Origin: Halichondria panicea
Lineage: Eukaryota > Porifera > Demospongiae > Suberitida > Halichondriidae
Direction: 5' to 3'
Length of the DNA stretch: 64,000 nt
Assembly: GCF_963675165.1 (NCBI RefSeq)
Contig: NC_087392.1
Coordinates: forward strand, 3,989,442-4,053,441
Both the position numbers and the translations under genes were made by a program. Under the pieces are notes generated by a model. The model worked only from the letters and a program-made list of their open reading frames with translations, ran no database searches and was not told the DNA's origin. This document shows, in pieces, positions 22,097-33,013 of the stretch; positions within the stretch are counted from its first letter, which is position 1, and every line of letters begins with the position of its first letter.

Positions 22097-23240
22097 CTAG
22101 TCGAATAAGAGGTTTGGGGATGAGATTATCGAAGCGATTGTGTCTGGGGCCAGAGGTAGCTGTTGGTCACGGATATCTTGGAGGGCTGGGCAGACGATTG
22201 AGAAATGATATGCATTCTCTGGTCCTGTACTGCATAACTTCCACAGTGGGGAGATGTTGCCCCTGAATCTAGCCACGTCTGCCTCTAAACCATCACAGTT
22301 CACTAACAGTCTAACTCTGAAGTTTGATCTCTGCAGCATCTGTCTGTCCCCTTTCGATACCATCCAGTGAGGGAAAATGTGCCCATTGGTGATGGACTTA
22401 GGCCTGCATTTGGAGATTGGGATTGATCCACACTGAGATTGAAGGAGAACATACTCATTGGTTGATAGTATCAGTTTTATTGAGTTTTTCCATGAAAGTT
22501 TGGAGCAGGGTAAGGCAATTTTAAGATCTGGGATAGAATGCAGTGCATATTCCTCAAGGGAGAGAGCCCATGAGTGAATTATGCTAGATTGCCCATTGTC
22601 TCCTAGTCTCTTAAGTAGGACTGTACGGGCTAGTGAGCTAGGGTTGAGGCTTAGAAGTGAAAAAATAAAGTTGAGCTTTCTGCTGGCAATAGCTTTATTT
22701 ATAGGAACTGTTCCTAGCAGGAAATTGAGAGCAGTAGACGGGTATCTAGTTGGAAGTCCCTGGATGGTTCTAAGGATTTTTCTGTGCACCCTCTCAAGCA
22801 TAAGAAGTTCTGTTTTGGTTAACATCCACAGCTCCGATCCGAAAAGGAGGGTGGGTAAGCACAGTGTTCTGTAAAGTTTCAGGATTGTGTGAGGGTGGAG
22901 GCTTCCGAATCTAGCACCCACTGCGTTGAGAGCAAAGAAAGCACTTCTTCCACGAGAGGCTCTTTCGTTTGTCCTAGGCATTATTGATGGAGAGACTGAT
23001 TTGAGTATTCCTAAATGGTGGGCCTCCTCTGCTTCATTAGGTTTCCCAAAGACCAGTGCCGGAGCTCTCGATTTTTCGCTCTAGACACTACTGACTCGCC
23101 AATCACTAAAATAGAAGATTTGGACGGGTTGATTTTATATCTCCAAACGCAGGAGTATTCATACACCGTGTTAATCATTGTCTGTAGGGAGAGGGGATTG
23201 TCTGCAACAAGTGCAAGGTCATCTACGTGATGCTCAATAC
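22097..23240 (-). pseudogene. Non-LTR retrotransposon (LINE) ORF2, C-terminal half
   Basis: The 294-codon frame reads LKLYRTLCLPTLLFGSELW and LERVHRKILRTIQGLPTRYP, the RT thumb and connection of LINE-type ORF2 proteins, and ends with a Cys/His stretch (LCSTGPENAYHFSIVC). Upstream, in another frame (23240-23050), is VDDLALVADNPLSLQTMINT, the RT catalytic block with VDD in place of ADD. A frameshift at about 23040 joins them. The endonuclease and the N-terminal RT are missing, so this is a 5'-truncated, dead copy. Confidence 0.85.
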
Positions 23241-23571
23241 AGTGACCTTATACCTGAGAACTAACAGGCTAGCTACATAGAAGTGATCTTACAATTGCTG
23301 CCTGTTGTTTTTATTAGCCATAGGACTCTACAAACGCTGAGTTTTCTGTATCTGAACGTATTTGCTGCAAAAATTGCCAATTAATTTCCAAATTGTGTGG
23401 CCGTATTTTAATCGGCGTGGATTCGAGGCTAGTCAGACCTCGGCCTGGGCTTTTGTTGTAACCTTTGACCTGGCAATGTTTCTAAAGCTAAGCTAGCTAG
23501 CTAGCTATCATATACTGGGTTAACCATATACTGTGCACTGAAGCTGGTACGTACAAGTACAAGGTGTGGGA
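23241..23571. other. Upstream region of CHORDC1
   Basis: It contains TAGCCTCG-family debris (23420-23450) and short GCTAGCTAGC repeats. A promoter for CHORDC1 presumably lies here, but no motif is decisive. Confidence 0.35.
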
Positions 23572-26500
23572 ATGGACAACAATGAGTTGATACAGTGCTA
23601 CAATAAAGGCTGTGGCCAAAAGTTCAAGGAGGAAGAAAACAATGATGGTAAATTTAATAAAATAGTAGCTCTATAAAATGATAGCTGGCGATTATAACAT
23701 TGGCTCTGTACATCTCCAGAGGTATGCAAGTACCATCCCGGTGTGCCAGTGTTCCACGATGCACTAAAGGTACCGTGTGCTTGTGTTATACTTAATGCAC
23801 TAGTCTACGAGCACAATATTAATTATTAAAGCATCTCTTTGACAAGGTGTTGTTGGGTGAGGGGTAGCCATTTCACCCGTGCATATACATACATGTAGCA
23901 AGTTTTTCGCGCATAGTTTCACAGACATTTATACTAATTCACTTCATCTCTTCCTCACACACACACAGGGGTGGTCTTGCTGCAAGAAGAGGAGCACTGA
24001 CTTCACTGATTTTTTGCACATTCCAGTTAGTCCATTACATGCCTCGTTAATTTGTGAGGTGGTAAAGAGTTCATGTCCTGGATCCACTGACGTCTGTTTG
24101 ACTCACATTATTCACTTACTCCACCGTAAATACAGTGTAGCCCTGAGTTTTGAGCACAAACTTAATAGTTCTACATGTAGTAGCTTTTACATCGAGACGG
24201 TTATGAATGTATCTAACACAGTACTAATTTGGGTTACCCCTGCAGGGTTGCACTACTGGGCCCCACAATCCAGTGAAGCCTCCGGAAGCTGAAAAATCGG
24301 CCATTGCTCCACTCAAGGAGGGAGAGGTGTGTGTCCTTTCTTATTCTCTGAGTCAAAAACCTTCTCTCGGTTCAATATCTAGATTACACAATTATGCAAT
24401 CCTGTGATGCAGAATGACCTCTAACTTGTTAATATACATGTAGGCCTGATACTGATTCAGTTGAGATGGATTCTGTATCTCAGAACGTGTGTAGGCACAT
24501 ATATGCTACAGTAACGTCAATCAATCTTTTTTGCTCAATAGGAGTGGCTCCTTTGCTTATTTATTGCCTGTTTGTGTACACGGGAGTTGTGAGGAAACAT
24601 CCCCACAAGAATGTGTCCATATCCTGTGTGGTTGAGCTTAATTGCTTGTATTGCCCTCTCACTCCTCCAGTCTATTATTGTGAAGGGACCTCCTCCTCCG
24701 CGGGCTAGACAGAAACTGATTGAGGCCAGACCAGCGTAAGAACACTACCCCCACCTCTACCCACTGTGCATTCATGTACTTGTATCATACACAACATTGC
24801 CTAGACTACCCAGCAATTTATAATGGTATCTGTCTCATTCCACCATTTGAACAAATAAGTCTGTTCTGTAGCTATTGTTTGATGTTATCTCACATTCGAT
24901 GCTTTTAATTGGTTCCTATATAGCGTCAAAACCTTATTGTATGATCTTCTGTACTGCCTAGTACCAAGGGCGTATACGCCCTTGCTAGTACAGTGATATT
25001 ATTGCGCTTCCTGTGTATTACATGTAGCTGTGTTTATTACACCTCCACAGAGTCCTTAATTTATGGTCTTAGAACTGTACGACCAAACGATCTGCTAATG
25101 CTTGTTGTCTACTATAGTACCTAGTGTTAATTATTGCTTACTGTGTGTTCCAAGGTGAACATTGCTCCAGGGATGATGAGCCTATGGTGAAACTGAAGAC
25201 AAAGGTCACCTCATCGCTGTCCTCACTACTGACCAGACTGGCCAGGCAGGCTACTGTGGAGGTGACAAAGAATGACAAGGAGAACACCTCTAAAGAGTCA
25301 TGTGACATGGAGACAGTCGATATAGGAACCAATTGCAAAAACAACGGATGTGGCGCAGTGAGTTGTTGTCAAGCTTATGTCTATATCAATTGACAAAAGG
25401 TCAAAGAAGTGCATCATAGCTCATTGTGCAAGTACTGACCTAGCCTCGTTTTCAGGCCGATTTTTCTTAGAACGAAGTTGAAAAATACGAGTTGGCGACC
25501 TAGCGTTATTTTAGAGACAAATCGGCCTGGGAACGAGGCTAGTACTGACCATACGTACATGTGAACATGTGAACACTTTTGGGCCCTAATGGGAAGAGCC
25601 CTGTTTAGGTGTCCGGGATTTAATGTTTAATTCTGTGTGCTTATTAGCTGTCATGTGATTTAGAGTGATCTCTGGGATGCATGATGGTATTGAGTTGTGT
25701 AATACCCTGAGTATAGAACTATATTCAGCTATATTCAGGGCATTACACAACTCAATAACTAATGCTGCATGGACTTTCTGAATATAGAAGTGTTCTTATT
25801 TGACAGTCCATGCAGCATTATGGGTTCCACGTTACCTCTAAGAGATGGGAACTACTGTTTTATTCTGTGTTAACCCTTGCAGGTGTATGTGGGGGTAGAG
25901 AGTTCCATCTCACGGTGTCAGCACCACCCCGGAGTGGCCATCTTCCATGATGGGTGCGTTCAGTGAAACCTTGATTAGAAAGCACTTCAACAATTTGTCC
26001 TTTGTAGAGAAGTTTTGATTCCACTGTTATTACACCTTACCTCTTTGTTTCCATAGCTACAAGTTCTGGAGTTGCTGTCAGCGTCGGACGTCAGACTTCA
26101 ATGAGTTCCAGCGACAGGTGGGCTGTGCCACTGGGGACCACCTCTGGATAAAGGTAGCAACTCCACTTAATATGATGTGTGCACTCACTTCAGTACAAAA
26201 GTGAGGTGCTATCCACAGTGTTATTGTGTGCGTGATGTCTGACGCCTCGGTATATTATTTTATCCCTACAGGGAAGGGATGTGGTTAGGCAATCCCTTGA
26301 TGTAATGCACTGTAATATATGGTTACCATGGTTATTTGTTCTTGTGTAAACTGTTACGTGTATGTAGTGCAACACAGAGGAGGTACCACATCCGCGAGTC
26401 GCAGGAAGTGTTTGAGAGCCACATTCTTTATTATCTCCAGGTTAAAGTTCAATTGCGTGTTACCTGCCAAACCTAAGCTGGGCTATTTATAGCTGCCAAG

Positions 26501-27457
26501 AGTCTGATTAGTGCACAGTTTGATCTAGTTAACCACCGTTTAAGCTTCAGAATCTTCAGGAGGGATGCCTGGAGTTGCCATGGGTATCACTTCATTTGAT
26601 GTGCTTATTAAACGTTGATATAAGGGGTTCAAACACTTCCTGCGACTCTCGGAATTCGTATCTCCTCTGAGTGCAACACATCATAGCACTGCAATGTTGT
26701 CAAACAATGGCTGTATGTTCGACATGTATATACAATGTGTGTAATAGTTCGTGTGTCTCCACTACACAGCCCTATGCAAAGGCCCAGGCCTGTCGCTATG
26801 ACTGGTATCAGATGGGATCATTTGTGGTCGTCTCTCTGTTTGCCAAGGCCTGTCTACCGGAACAGTGCTCGTTTGAAGCTAACCCCACTACGGTGAGGGT
26901 GACACACTCATATACGTATAATGTGCTAGTGCCTACATGTATCATATTATTCTCAGCTTCTTCATACTTAGCCTCGAGACCAGGCCGATTAAAATACGGC
27001 CTGGTCTCTATTGCATGGGTAATAGTGCACATGCGCGAACTGAGTCACCCAGAATCTGGGTGACTCGTATACTTTAGTAAACCTTTGTAAAATTATACCG
27101 TAAACTAGTTTGTTTACTAGTTTCTTTCCGTATTAATTTTAACAAATACTTGTCTCCTGTGAAGCTGTGGGTTATGCTCTCTATGGTGTTGTCGAGAAGG
27201 CTTGCACACTAGTCTGAAGCCAGAAGAAGCTCTCATTTGTAACAGAAACCAAGTTCAAAACATCACGACCATCCAGCCATCATAGAGGTAGATGAGAGCC
27301 TCTTCTGGTTTCAGACTAGTGTGCAAGCCTTCTCGACAACACCATAGAGGTTTACCATTCTCAAGCCTTGTAGTGGTTCTTTTTACACAATATTTATTGC
27401 TGAGGCTAAAAGAGTTTAACCTACTGCCTTGGCTAGCTTGTGCTGGTGTTCTATTGA

Positions 27458-27494
<37 letters not shown>

Positions 27495-28005
27495 CAGTTG
27501 AAGTTGTGTTTGGAGTATGAGAATGGCAACCATTGCTATGAAGACACCATCAAGCTGCACGGGGTAAGAGACGTTAACTCTTATGTTCCTATAATTGTGT
27601 CATGATGTACATTATCTGTTGCTTTGTTTACCTAAAGTCGCTAGTTGTTGCTTCTCAAAGTTACATTGTAGATAACAAAAGCCTAGCCCTCGGTCCCAGG
27701 CCGTTTTGTCTCTAATTGGGAACGAGGCTAACAAAGACTAGAAAATGATACTTCTGTGTACATCGGATTATTGTTGGTTAAGTTAGAACGCTTTCTGTTC
27801 TTCTGTAATGAGATGTCTGTTGGTTGCATGCCTAATCATATTGCCCTCTTTCTTCTCTCAGGTCATTGACCCGGACAAGAGCTCTGTGGAGCTGATGGGC
27901 AGTAAGGTAGACCTCAAACTGAGAAAGGCCGATCTCTTTAGCTGGACTTCACTGAAGTTCAGGGATGCAGCTGAAACCAAAGACACTAAACAGGTGTCCA
28001 GCTAG
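23572..28005 (+). CDS. CHORDC1: CHORD- and CS-domain protein (CHORDC1/Morgana)
   Basis: Eleven exons give an in-frame 338-aa product: 23572-23647, 23720-23769, 23969-24025, 24246-24326, 24671-24735, 25171-25357, 25883-25953, 26057-26153, 26770-26892, 27498-27563, 27862-28005. All phases agree and all borders are GT-AG. CHORD1 (CYNKGCGQKF.. [20 protein letters not shown]) covers about 8-67 and CHORD2 (CKNNGCG.. HHPGVAIFHDGYKFWSCC) about 165-222. These bind zinc through Cys/His. The CS domain (CRYDWYQMGSFVVVSLFAK) covers about 232-318. Family members are HSP90 co-chaperones. Length is close to the usual 330 aa. Several introns hold inverted-repeat elements, and the exon 10 acceptor follows a (TG)n run. 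Confidence 0.95.
25441..25541. mobile_element. Short derivative of the TAGCCTCG element, with 9-bp target duplication
   Basis: It starts TAGCCTCG and ends CGAGGCTA, with CAGGCCGATTTTTCTTAGAA inside the left end. GTACTGACC is repeated exactly on both sides (25432-25440 and 25542-25550). Both halves match the two ends of the RecQ-carrying element at 8427-9229, so this is an internally deleted sibling. It lies in CHORDC1 intron 6. Confidence 0.85.
25689..25823. repeat. Two adjacent hairpins in CHORDC1 intron 6
   Basis: ATTGAGTTGTGTAATACCCT (25691) pairs with its complement ending at 25757. AATGCTGCATGGACT (25762) pairs with AGTCCATGCAGCATT (25806-25820). They are noncoding. Confidence 0.7.
26375..26669. 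mobile_element. MITE with about 45-bp inverted repeats and 9-bp target duplication
   Basis: The ends CAGAGGAGGTACCACATCCG and its partner form inverted repeats through GAGTCGCAGGAAGTGTTTGA. AGTGCAACA is duplicated exactly at 26366-26374 and 26670-26678, which fits a Mutator-type target duplication. It lies in CHORDC1 intron 8. Confidence 0.85.
26969..27085. repeat. TAGCCTCG-family hairpin repeat, second copy
   Basis: TAGCCTCGAGACCAGGCCG, then CGGCCTGGTCTC, GCACATGCGCG and a second hairpin, GAGTCACCCAGAATCTGGGT, in the same order as at 19014. It lies in CHORDC1 intron 9. Confidence 0.6.
27179..27349. repeat. Long near-perfect inverted repeat in CHORDC1 intron 9
   Basis: The left arm begins CTCTATGGTGTTGTCGAGAA and is followed by GGCTTGCACACTAGTCTGAA. 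The reverse complement ends at 27349. The arms are about 55 bp with a loop of about 60 bp, so transcripts could fold into a strong hairpin. Confidence 0.8.
27684..27730. mobile_element. Minimal 47-bp TAGCCTCG element
   Basis: The left end TAGCCCTCGGTCCCAGGCCG and right end GGGAACGAGGCTA are family ends with almost nothing between them. The flanks ACAAAAGCC and ACAAAGACT are similar but not identical. It lies in CHORDC1 intron 10. Confidence 0.55.
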
Positions 28006-28593
28006 GCTATAATTATGTACTGTGCAATCAAAGTCATAAACGTTATACAGACTTACTACATTTTGGTTAGCTTTACTCTCTCTACTATTTATTTCTTTGT
28101 GTACTGGATACTGTACTTTACTTGTTAACTTGTGATAACTGTGGGGCTTATGAAAAGTTTGTGTATAGTATGCTTTCCCTACTGAGAAATAGCCTTGGGC
28201 ATGTTGAGAAGCATACATTTTGAGAAAAGTTTATTCATATCAGAGTACCAAGAATTGGTGTATTGTGGTCAGCAATAATTTTAGTTGATGTACAGTTCTC
28301 GGGCATGCAAGCCTGTATTGTCTTGGGCAGGGGAAGTATTGACAGGTCTTTCGTAGTGCATGTAATACACGTGTTGAGCCATCCAGATGACATCACAGTG
28401 ATGTAATGGTAACTACATGTAGACTATTTTTAGCATTAGAGGCCAGTACCTGGGGAACTACCTGGTACTTTTCATAGGGGGTTCCCTGGGGATTTCCCCT
28501 TGTGTTCAGTGTGCATATAATTGTAAGCAGTTAGCCTCCCTTTTCAGTTAATTTTAAAGCTAAATTTCTAAGTCAAAACAGATCATCTACCAA
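28006..28593. other. Intergenic region between CHORDC1 and the alpha-kinase
   Basis: No exon is recognised. It presumably contains the CHORDC1 3' end and the alpha-kinase promoter. Confidence 0.35.
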
Positions 28594-30217
28594 ATGGCAT
28601 ATCCTCAGCTTCATGTAACGTTTGGCAACAAGCATTTTGCTGAGGGCCGCTTCAGAAGAGCCTACAAGGGAACCTATAAAGGCCCACCCAGCAAGTATGG
28701 CGACTCGGCTGTAGTTATGCCTCGAGGCGTAGCCGCACGAGGGATACGGTAAAGCTGACTGTGTGTGTGTCTGTCTGTGTGTGTGTGTGTGTATTCCAGC
28801 TATAACTGCTCAACGGTTGCAATGTAACGAAAACTAACAGCTTCTATAGGCTTCTAGCCACGTTCTCTTGGATTTTGATTCGTGGATTAGCAAACTAAAG
28901 CTTCTTTCTCGAGTTATGGCTAGTTTGACTCACATTGAAGGCTGTTGCAGTCTCTTCAGAATCTTTCATAGCATCATCTGTCCGCACAAACTTTCTATTC
29001 AACATATGAGTTAGCCTTGCACTAAAGCGCTAGCTTTTTGTTAGCTACAATACTCAGAAAATATCTTTTAAAACAGCTCGCTAGCAGTAGCCATTTGTGA
29101 AATTGATCTCTTTGGACACACCCTTTAATTATTCCTGTGGATGTAATGCGCATGCGCGCTCATTCCCCAAAAATAATATCCCAAGATCCTCCTGGCAGAA
29201 TCATCTTTGTCTTGAGGGCCTGGTATATAAGCCACATAACACTACCATATAACAATATAGATAACAATATGCATGTACACAGGTCTTTTCTTCTTAGATA
29301 TTATATACACTGAACTACAGATCCTGGAAGAATCAATTTTCTTCTTTCTTGAGATCCTGGTAAGCCACATAATACAACAATAGATGCATGAAAATAAGTC
29401 TTTTCTTCTCAGTGACTTTATATAGATAAGCTAACTTTAATACTAATATAACACTCTAATACTTTTAAGCGAAAGCAAAAACATGGCGAGAGGCATTAGC
29501 ACAGCGCCAGCTTGAACACTAGTTAAAGAAAGCAAAGAATCGTACATGTGGAAATCTACAGACTGGAATGTCACTGTGGAAATGCACAAAGAAGCGCAGA
29601 AGCTTGCAGAAGGATTCAACCGTTTTTCTAAGACCAATTTCCCTTTGAAATTCACCGATGTTGACGTTGTAATAATAACAGAAACTAACACCCCCGACTC
29701 CACTCCTAAGCTGAATGAGTACTGTGTTGTTGAGGACTACATACCAGGACAGTTCAACAAGTGGTGTAACAATTACGGTTTCATTTCAGCTGAAGCCAAG
29801 AGCTCCAACTCCAGTATGCCTGCCTTCATGCACTGGAGTTGGTGTCACTCAAATGGAGAGAAAATGATCTCAGACCTGCAAGGTGTTCGCAGTGATGACC
29901 CACAATCTTACACCCTTACAGATCCTGCTATGCTCTCCCTAACTAACAGCTATGGAGTCACTGATATGGGAGTTGAAGGAATGGCGATGTTTTTCCTGCA
30001 TCACGAGTGCAGCTCATTTTGTGAGAGATTGTCTAAACCCAAAAAAAGCGATTTCCTTGGAGTTATTCCAGACAGGCAGCTCTCAGCTACTATGCAGCAG
30101 TTAAAGAATCTTGGAGATGCAACGACGTACACTCACGAGCTCAAGTTCCCCCCTGGAGTGAGGGAAGGCATCACAACCGTGTTCAGGAGAGTGGCACGTG
30201 GTGGATACGTATACTGA
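28594..30217 (+). pseudogene. Alpha-kinase (MHCK/eEF2K type) ORF split by an 803-bp insertion
   Basis: The first part, from ATG 28594, reads VTFGNKHFAEGRFRRAYKGT and ends GDSAVV at 28716. The second part resumes at about 29525 with KESKESYMWKSTDWNV and ends at TGA 30215-30217. The join is in frame once the insert and one copy of its TAGTT flank are discounted. Alpha-kinase hallmarks are VVEDYIPGQFNKWCNNYGF, FMHWSWCHSNGEKMISDLQG, the DPAMLS segment and GVTDMGVEGMAMFF, followed by HHECSSFC (the zinc-binding H-C-C pattern). The product would be about 270 aa, essentially the bare kinase domain. With the insert, the ORF stops soon after position 28716. No GT-AG pair at the insert borders restores the frame, so it is probably a recent loss-of-function allele or pseudogene. 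Confidence 0.8.
28717..29519. mobile_element. ATGCCTCGAGG-type element inserted in the alpha-kinase
   Basis: It begins ATGCCTCGAGGCGTAGCCGC and ends near ACATGGCGAGAGGCATTAGC plus a further 24 bp. The flanks TAGTT (28712-28716 and 29520-29524) are a 5-bp target duplication. ATGCCTC near the left end is mirrored by GAGGCAT near the right end. Both ends recur at 44279-45005. There is a (TG)n run near the left end and no coding capacity. Confidence 0.75.
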
Positions 30218-30429
30218 CTGGATCGCTACATGGCATGCATTTTTAATAGACATTATATTTATGCAGGGGTACATGCATTCGTTGATCAGTATATAATTGA
30301 TGTGCCCCCCTCCATTTAAATTATTCACATTAATTCTTATACCTTTGTTCACCAAACACTGTTTTTGAATGCTCTATAATTATGACATGATATTTTATAA
30401 ACATTGAAAATGGGTTGAAAATACATCTC
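30218..30429. other. Convergent intergenic region
   Basis: It lies between the alpha-kinase stop and the metallophosphoesterase stop. Nothing else is seen. Confidence 0.4.
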
Positions 30430-32827
30430 CTAGTCCTCATCACTCAGTTTGTGTAGAGACACAGAGGACAGTCTCCAACCAGGTATCTTGTTGGTCTGTT
30501 GTAGAGTGTACAGTCCAAAGTTACCGTCCCTATGACGTGTGTGTGTGGGGTGGGGGTATTGTGTGTGAGGGTGAGGGTGAGGGGGAGTACTATGTGTGGG
30601 GGTGAGTGTGTGTGTGTGATGGTGAGCTAGTGCGTGTGTGTGTGGAGGGGTGCATGGGGTGGCATTGTGAGGATTAAAATTGTTACAATATACAATCAAA
30701 ATAGCTTCCAAATTTTATGTTTATTCTTGCAAACTGTTACGAGTACTGTATAACACCAATTAAAAGCTGAATATAGTTTAACACTGTCGTAGAGATTTGA
30801 AGTAATTAAGTGACTCACATGAGTGCTCCAGGGTTGATAACAGTGGTGTTGCCAATGGTGACCTGACCGCTAGCCTCATGGGTGTGACCATGTACATTTA
30901 GGATCACATGATGTTGCTGTATATACAGTGAAAGGAACACATGTAAAAATGAACTACAACGCTATAGCTGTGGAACCCGCAAAAGTGGATTCCCTAAAAT
31001 ATGGGTATCACCTCTTATATCATAAAAATTAACTACTCATAATCCAAACAATAAACAAGAGTGTACCAAAAGCGGCATTCTTTGAAACTTGATGTGAGAA
31101 ACAGCCACAGCACTGTGACAGTAGTAATAATGATGCATAATTACATGTATACTAGTGAGTCTAGCCAGGGTCGTTACTCGTGACACATGCAGGTGTGTGT
31201 GTATGCTTGCTTGTGTATACTCACCAGTTCCTCCTTACAGAGTGCAGTGTAGAGGCTCTGACTGCCACAGATAATGGGGCTCCGGGGGTCAACATGGGAA
31301 ATGGTCGTACCTAATAAATGAAAGAATTTCAGTTGATAATCCAAGGATGTACCACTGGTCGGTGGTGGATTGTACTAACCACCTCTAGACAAAAATAACC
31401 ACCACTATATACAAAAAAATAACGACCTCTTAAGTCTAGTTTATCAAGAAATGTGCGTGTTGAATTAAGGATTGAAAATAGCCCCCATTTCGAAAATTCT
31501 GGACACGCCACTGATCGTACAAATTGGAAGGATGCTTACGAAAAAACATTACAGTATTATATTGCAAATAGAAGTCAGCTAAATAACCAATGAAAATATC
31601 AACCTAGTTTCCTTAGACCAATTCCTTAGACCATATCTCAATTGAGTTCCCCTTTCAGAAGTACATGTACTGTCACACACAAACTTATTGGCAGTTACAG
31701 CTACTAATTGATGCACTCACTTACTGCAGTGCTCAGGGCCAGAATGAGTCATGAAAATTACAGCATCAGTTTCTTTTAGTGTCTGTGTTCCAAACACTGG
31801 ATCCAGAAGCTGAGACAAATCATCACTGTACTCTTGATCAGTCAGGTATGGGAATCCGTCCCAGACCTTTTGCCCTTTTCTGAATCCCGGTACACTTCCA
31901 CCCAGGCCCAGTAACTCCAGATTGGGTGCTATGGTAACTCGTCTCATGTGTACGTTGCATGGAGAGGTGTCAGTGTCTTGTCCCTCTGTACTGAATGTAG
32001 TGATGGCATCGTGCTGTATCAAGGCATAGGAAACTGTTAGACCATGATAGTTTCATTAGCCAAAAGTTTACCAAAAATTAATAGGTAATATAGAATGTGC
32101 TTTTGGTGACAGTACTGGCCAAATTCGATTCATAAAAAAGGCACTTTAATTTGTACGCTCAATCTAAACACTTACCCAATCAAGAATTGAAAGATATTGC
32201 GACAGAGGTACAGTACATGTATGTATGTATGTATATACAGTATTATAACTTAATGTTCCCAGCTCACGTTTCCTGGGACATAGTAGACCTTGCTAGCTAG
32301 AGGGCTGAACTCTTCGAGCACTTTGTCCAGTAACATGTGTTGATCCCTCGTCTCCTCAGGGGGTGCAGAGTGGCAAAGCTCCAGTGGCATATCTGCCAGG
32401 TCACCTGACACCAGGGCTATATCCACCCTGTAGGGAACATAGAGGCTGCAACTCAAAACCACAATACTACACATTTTAAGTACACCCTCACCCGTACCCG
32501 TACCCGAACCCTTGACAGTCAAAATCTCAATAAGTGCTCCAATAATAAAGTGATGTCCATTAATTTTATTACTCTCATTTTGGACTTCACAGTACACTTT
32601 GAACGATTGAAGTACATGTATAGCTAGTCAGTAGTGATCTCACTTGAGATTGTTTTTCCTGAGCCATCGACTCATTTGGTAGACTCTGTGAGAGGCTATA
32701 TGGACATCACTAGCATGCACTGCATAGGGGAGACACCATTCATGCACTTGATAGGGCACAGTATAGAGCTGACTTACATATGAGGAGCTGTTGTGAGTGC
32801 TGCATAGCTTATATACTAGGACTCACT
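30430..32827 (-). CDS. Calcineurin-like metallophosphoesterase
   Basis: Exons read right to left are 32827 (only the A of the start codon is coding), 32719-32644, 32427-32268, 32013-31725, 31310-31225, 30916-30819 and 30529-30430. Phases agree and the product is 269 aa. The motifs of the two-metal phosphoesterase fold are in order: SDVH, ALVSGDLAD, PGNHD (the GN and HD halves come from two exons), FMTHSGPEHC and NVHGHTHEASG, with a final INPGALMDG. It is close to bacterial YkuE-like and plant calcineurin-like enzymes, and its substrate is unknown. The start is proposed to be split by an intron (CCA|TG). If that is wrong, the true first exon lies between 32720 and 33010. Confidence 0.85.
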
Positions 32828-33013
32828 GGAGTAACACCTGCATGCTGATCAATTTTATGTAATAGGTAAAGAACGTCATAAGATTTTACGAGTATAATGA
32901 TTTGTCCGTTAATGATATTTACCAGGTGGCCTCCTATAAAAATTTTGTATCAGGACAGTACTAGTATTGATACGTACATCATAGGGGCACATTCATTATA
33001 ACACAGACACACA

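Noticed and set aside
30541..30660. Proline/histidine-rich ORF upstream of the last metallophosphoesterase exon
   Set aside because: It comes from a GT-rich intron; the true exon starts at 30529 after a CATAG acceptor and keeps the phase.
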